64,000 nt of DNA from Lepeophtheirus salmonis (Eukaryota > Arthropoda > Copepoda > Siphonostomatoida > Caligidae): assembly GCF_016086655.4 (NCBI RefSeq), contig NC_052135.2, forward strand, positions 68,297,702 through 68,361,701, given 5' to 3'. Each line of letters starts with the position of its first letter. Position 1 is the stretch's first letter. The position numbers and the translations under genes are program-made. Below the pieces are notes generated by a model. It worked only from the letters and a program-made list of their open reading frames with translations. It ran no database searches and was not told the DNA's origin. Positions 59,570 to 64,000 of this stretch are shown piece after piece.

Positions 59570-62189
59570 GTAAGTATTTATTTACATTTAACAAGTAAAA
59601 GGGAGCACTTTGATGATAGTTTATGTTATGTTTCTTCCTTCGATTGTAATCTTCAATCTTCTGCTTCCCCCATTATTATTATTATTATTGAGTCATCATG
59701 GGCTACAACACATGTATAATGTATACGATGTATATACTATGATATATAACTCTTGAGAAAATAAATAAAAAAAGGTTATTTATACTATGTATAACTATGA
59801 CATATTGTTGATTTAACGGCATTATGTATTTACGATACATAAATATGTAGTAGTGCTTTCTTTTTCGCTCTTCTTTTTTCCTCCTTCCCTCTCTCTATCT
59901 TGTTACAAATATATAAAATTATTCTGTTTAAATATTGCAAAGGATGGTGAGCTCAATATATGTGTTTTGAAGTGGAGCCATCACACTTATTTAGTCATCA
60001 TATATATCATATTTATCAATTATTTAAAATATTGAAAAGGAAGAAGAACAATATTACATGTAGTGAAATGTGTTGGTGCCCTTGTGTAAAAAAGAAAAAG
60101 TGGTAAAGTCTTAAAAATGTCTGTTAAACTGTATAGCTCTCAAAAATGTATTTGATTCGTAGTACTAGTTACATTTGATTACGTACTTATGAAGTTCTAC
60201 ATATTTCATAGTCCAAGGTTTGAAATTTTATACTTTTTTTCCCAAAAAAGGAAAGGCACTCATTTGGTTTCTTCTACAACAATCTACATACTTATTTATT
60301 AAATATCCTTTTACTTTTTAAAAGCAATTCAGCAACTTTATTATTTTTATTCTTATTATCATCATTGTAATATACCATCAAAGGAAATATGTAGAAGAGG
60401 ATGATAAATATTTCTTTTCTTATCTAATCCATATATTTTTCAGAATCAATTCTTTTCCCCTACATAAATACTTAAATGCTATTCCTTTAGAAGAAAATGT
60501 ATGTATTAGATCTATTTAAACTCATAATACAGACGTAGTGGAAAGTATTAAATCCACCCACTCTATTTGTATTTTTGTATACCTCAATTTCAACTCAAGG
60601 CAGCGTAGGTTCACTCCAAAATATCAATATTGAATTAATGATATCAATTGAAGGGACATAGCAAGGATTTTGAAATAGGTTAGGTCCTTCATGTTCATGC
60701 TCATTAACCTATTAGGTTGATCCGTTCCTGTCGAATGTTTAGCATAATTTATAGGGAATACAAACTCCTTATGTCTAGAATATGCTTTATTGATTTTTTC
60801 CAACGTTAAACCGCCATATCTCTCGATTTAATCAACTACGTAACTTGACATTTTCAGAATTGTTAAAATTATATATTACATATATATAGGCACTGTTAAA
60901 AATTTGCTAATTATGATATTCATATATATAATATAAAAATTATATTTTCCTAATGTAGGACCCAAATTTTTTTTATTAAATCTTGCATAAGTACACATGT
61001 GGTTGTTGGATTTTTACACACTAAGTTTTACCATAGTGTAGCTGAGTATGTTTAGTTGACGAAAATGTAGTTTTTATTTTTCTGTCATGCTCCGCCCCCT
61101 ACTTGGCTTGGAAAATTTGTGAGGGGTGATATTAATCTACACATAAAGTTTGAACATAATTGGATACAAATGGGGAGGGGGGAGGGAGTTATTGATGATG
61201 TTAAAGTAAGAGTGTTGACAAATTTTGGTCCCTTTTTGATGAAAATTTACTTAATTTTGACTCCCATATTTTTGTAACTAATGGATCTCAAATGTGCATT
61301 ATTTTTATGACTAAGTAGTATATCTACATCCTGAAAAAAAAATCTGCAAATTCTTAATTATATTATTGTTGTGTTTTTTGAAATTTTTGGACATTTTTCC
61401 GTGTTCAATGACCCAAAATTAAAAATAATTTATCACATAATTTCTTTTTGTTTAAAAAAAATCATATTGGTTTACGTTTAATTTAGTAGCTATAATTGAT
61501 CTCTAAAATAATATTTTCATTACTTATATATTTACTCTATCAAATTAAATTCTTATTTTCATACTATAGAGTTAATTTTTAGTTTGAATAAAGATCTAAA
61601 ACCAAGTCATTTTAAAATTTGAAATTTTTGTTATACTTTTTATAGTTATTATGAATTTGTACATGATTGAATAAGTGATAAATATCTTCCCTTTTTTTTA
61701 ACTATTGAAGGTTATGTTTTCAACTTTGACCCAATAAAATATATAGCTTTTTATTTTCTACCTTATTTTCATTAAATGAATAGGGATTTTTTAATATGGG
61801 AATCTAGCATTCAAGGATGTCACTACAGGAATGATGTTGTAAATCCTAGGAGCCTCGTGCCCCCCCCCCCGGTATGCCTATGTTTCATAGCATTTATATT
61901 TTGTTAGTTTGGAGTGCTTCTAGGCTTTGAGAGTAAATGATACTCAAAAACGTATGCAGGCAATTGACTCTTTGACACTATTATAGAGAGCAATTAACTA
62001 TAAACTGTAATTAAATCAAATATATAGCCTTTCAAATTAATCTTCTAGATACTCGAGGGCAGTAGTAATAATTTTATGATATTTATAAGCATTACCATTG
62101 AAATTCGAATAATGCAACTGAATTGGTTTAATTTATTCAGGGATCATCGTCCATCAAGCATGTTTAAAAAATGTATGTATGTATTAATT

Positions 62190-62440
62190 AGTGCTAAGAC
62201 TCGATCCAAGATCCAATTTTCAGTCTCAAGTGATTTTTTTCTAGACCAATCTAGGCCGTAGTCTAAAAGTGTGGACCAAAATTTTAGATTGTGGGTGGCA
62301 AATTCTTCAAAAATTGTCACACATAATTTTTTTTGTTTCTCTTTTAAAAAGCCCATAATTTTTGTGGGGATCGATTCAAGACCGAATTAGTTGTTTCACC
62401 GCTCTAGGATTAATGACCAAAATCTAACAATAGTATTAGT
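62190..62440 (+). mobile_element. MITE-like family R1, copy e
   Basis: AGTCTCAAGTGATTTTTTTC then TAGACCAATCTAGGCCG resembles the left part of copy b (GTCTTAAGTGATTTTTTCTA then GGCCGAA). GACCGAATTAGTTG resembles GACCGAATTAGCTG of copy b. Confidence 0.6.
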
Positions 62441-62544
62441 CCTTGTTTACTCGGCACCGTTTTTAAAGTGATGCTGTATTTATTTCATTCGTATTCAATC
62501 TGCTTCATTCGAACCAGTTAAGAATGTTAATCATATTTTTATTA

Positions 62545-62630
62545 GGGACGGAGAAATGAGCGCATTTGGCATTTAAAAATTAGCCCCTATTAATTTGTAC
62601 AATTTGCTTATACATGTTACAAACTGTATA
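62545..62630 (+). repeat. Dispersed repeat G, copy 2
   Basis: AAATGAGCGCATTTGGCATT, AAATTAGCCCCTATTAATTT and CAATTTGCTTATACA, in the order seen at 42,460-42,545. Confidence 0.5.
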
Positions 62631-63589
62631 AGTTATTTAACGTTTAAAGGGTGTTGTTGGATCCTTCCCCTTCAGAAACTGTTGTCAGACAATATAGTTT
62701 GGGTGAAACGGAACGCCGGCTTATTGTGTATGCAAGACCAAAACGGATAAATATTTTTTTTTTTTCTCAGATATGACTAAAATTAGAGTATGTATGACAA
62801 TGTAGGTGTATATATGTACAATATATTTATCCATTTACAATGTATATATGCAGCTCGTCAACACAAAAGTAAGCTAGAATCATTTTTCTCAAAATTGTGA
62901 CTGGATATCATTTGTATTCCTCGAAGTCAAAATTTTCCCTAGATTTCTTTTAAAAAAAAGTAAAAAAAATTGATCATTACAATAATACTAGCATGCTAAA
63001 ATAGATTTTATTTGAGGAGCCATATCCGGGTCAAATTAAGTCTCTTAAATATAATAAAGTATTAAACTTTAGTCAAAATTCTAGGGTGTCTTAAATGATC
63101 CCATAAATTTGAATTCAAAGTCTATAATTGACAAAAATATGTCTTTGAAATATTTTATTGTATTTATGGGTACATAAATACAATAAAATATTAAATGGGA
63201 TTTTCTCCTTTTCTTGATTTTTTTTATGTTGACACACTGGATATGTATTATTAATTAGAAAAATAAATTAATGTCACATACAATAACATCAAAAATGTTA
63301 TTGTATGTATGTTCACAAAGAAGATGTCACTAAAATGTGGTTTGAGCTAAAAAAACAAAAAAACTCAAAAAGTGCATTATACATACATACATACAAATAT
63401 TGGTTTTGCAAAGAAAATATTCTTATTACTCTGATGATTAAAATAATCATAAACTCTTGTAATCACTATGGCTCGAGGGAGCAATTGCATTATTATTGTC
63501 AAATAAATAAAGCGTTTATTTAAATAGTAAGAGAGGTTTTTTAATGTACATGTTTAGTGATGAAAATCCCGTGTAGAATGAACCATTTG

Positions 63590-63915
63590 AGGGATCTTTT
63601 GGAGGAGAGAAAGAACGTTTCATTAGATCAACTACAATCAGATGTGACAAGAGAGAAGGAGAAAAGGATATAAAGAAGGACATTTGCTAGAATTACTCCA
63701 AAGTTGATCTCCAATTCTACTCTGAGTCCAACAAGGACTTTAAATATAACTTTGCAACAAATCCTCAGAGTCTTTTATGAGCACACAAGATTGTTCAATC
63801 AGGCTTGTAATATTATTGAATCTATTTAGGAATTAAATAGTTATGACAACTGCTAAGGGAAAGAAAATTCCTTCTTTATATTTAATTCCAGAAAAACGGG
63901 CCAGCTAAAAAATCT
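63590..63915 (+). repeat. Dispersed repeat family T, copy at the right edge
   Basis: AACGTTTCATTAGATCAA, then GAATTACTCCAAAG and CCAACAAGGACTTTA (block A), then GAGCACACAAGATTGTTCAA to AAACGGGCCAGCT (block B). Block B includes ATGACAACTGCTAAGG, equal in place to ATGACAGCAGCAAAGG at 23.7 kb, so a coding start may be preserved; no longer frame follows. Confidence 0.55.
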
Positions 63916-64000
63916 CTAAAAAATGAACATGTTGATAATCTGCAAGATATTAGTGTTCTTATAAATTATTTCTCCCTATTTTGAAAATTCAAACGTATTA

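Larger units (their letters stand above)
59570..64000. other. Furry intron 6, open at the window edge
   Basis: More than 4.4 kb without a furry exon that I can recognise. It contains repeats at 62.19-62.63 and 63.59-63.92 kb, an ATT triplet run at about 59,670-59,690, a poly(C) run at about 61,859-61,870 and a CATA/TACA run at about 63,382-63,395. No other gene is supported. Confidence 0.6.

Overview
The window looks like AT-rich nuclear DNA from an arthropod. The genes have GT-AG introns, encode animal-type proteins, carry an AATAAA polyadenylation signal, and sit among decayed transposons. My best guess is a copepod, perhaps a sea louse. That is a general impression and no single feature proves it. 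No rRNA, tRNA, CRISPR array or bacterial operon was seen. || Four genes are recognised, packed between about 26.8 kb and the right edge. ADO (cysteamine / N-terminal-cysteine dioxygenase, minus, 2 exons) lies head to head with MED23 (Mediator subunit 23, plus, 5 exons, about 1,388 codons). MED23 converges on SRP14 (Alu-domain protein of the signal recognition particle, minus, 3 exons, the first only 24 bp). Then comes furry (fry/FRYL, plus). Furry has five exons at 37.2-43.2 kb, a 16.2-kb intron, a sixth exon at 59.4 kb, and runs off the right edge. Introns in the first three genes are mostly 50-110 bp. MED23 is intact except for two one-base frame breaks in homopolymer runs, which suggest sequence errors. 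|| The left 26 kb holds mostly relics. At 1.2-2.7 kb on the minus strand there is a DXO/RAI1-family (decapping exonuclease-like) reading frame with degenerate catalytic residues and a stop codon in place of a family tryptophan. It is preceded in the same frame by a segment with a 21-residue tandem repeat. Further on lie candidate coiled-coil exons (3.6-4.05 kb), an unidentified exon-like relic (10.4-10.8 kb), a broken THAP domain (12.2-12.5 kb), a broken BEL/Pao retrotransposon (13.9-18.1 kb), a roughly 110-bp satellite at three places, and a Tc1-type transposase stub (25.4 kb). || The large furry intron is a transposon store. It holds a fold-back element inserted inside a second element (45.2-47.6 kb), a smaller nearly palindromic fold-back element (51.4-52.6 kb), a mariner relic with long inverted repeats (53.2-54.3 kb), an unidentified coding relic (43.7-44.2 kb), and several copies of a MITE-like family rich in GGTCTAGACC. 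|| I did not see a convincing new multi-gene system. The items most worth a second look are the degenerate DXO-like locus, the nested fold-back elements, the excess of TGACGTCA palindromes around the gene cluster, and the perfect 41-bp palindrome inside a small reading frame upstream of SRP14.
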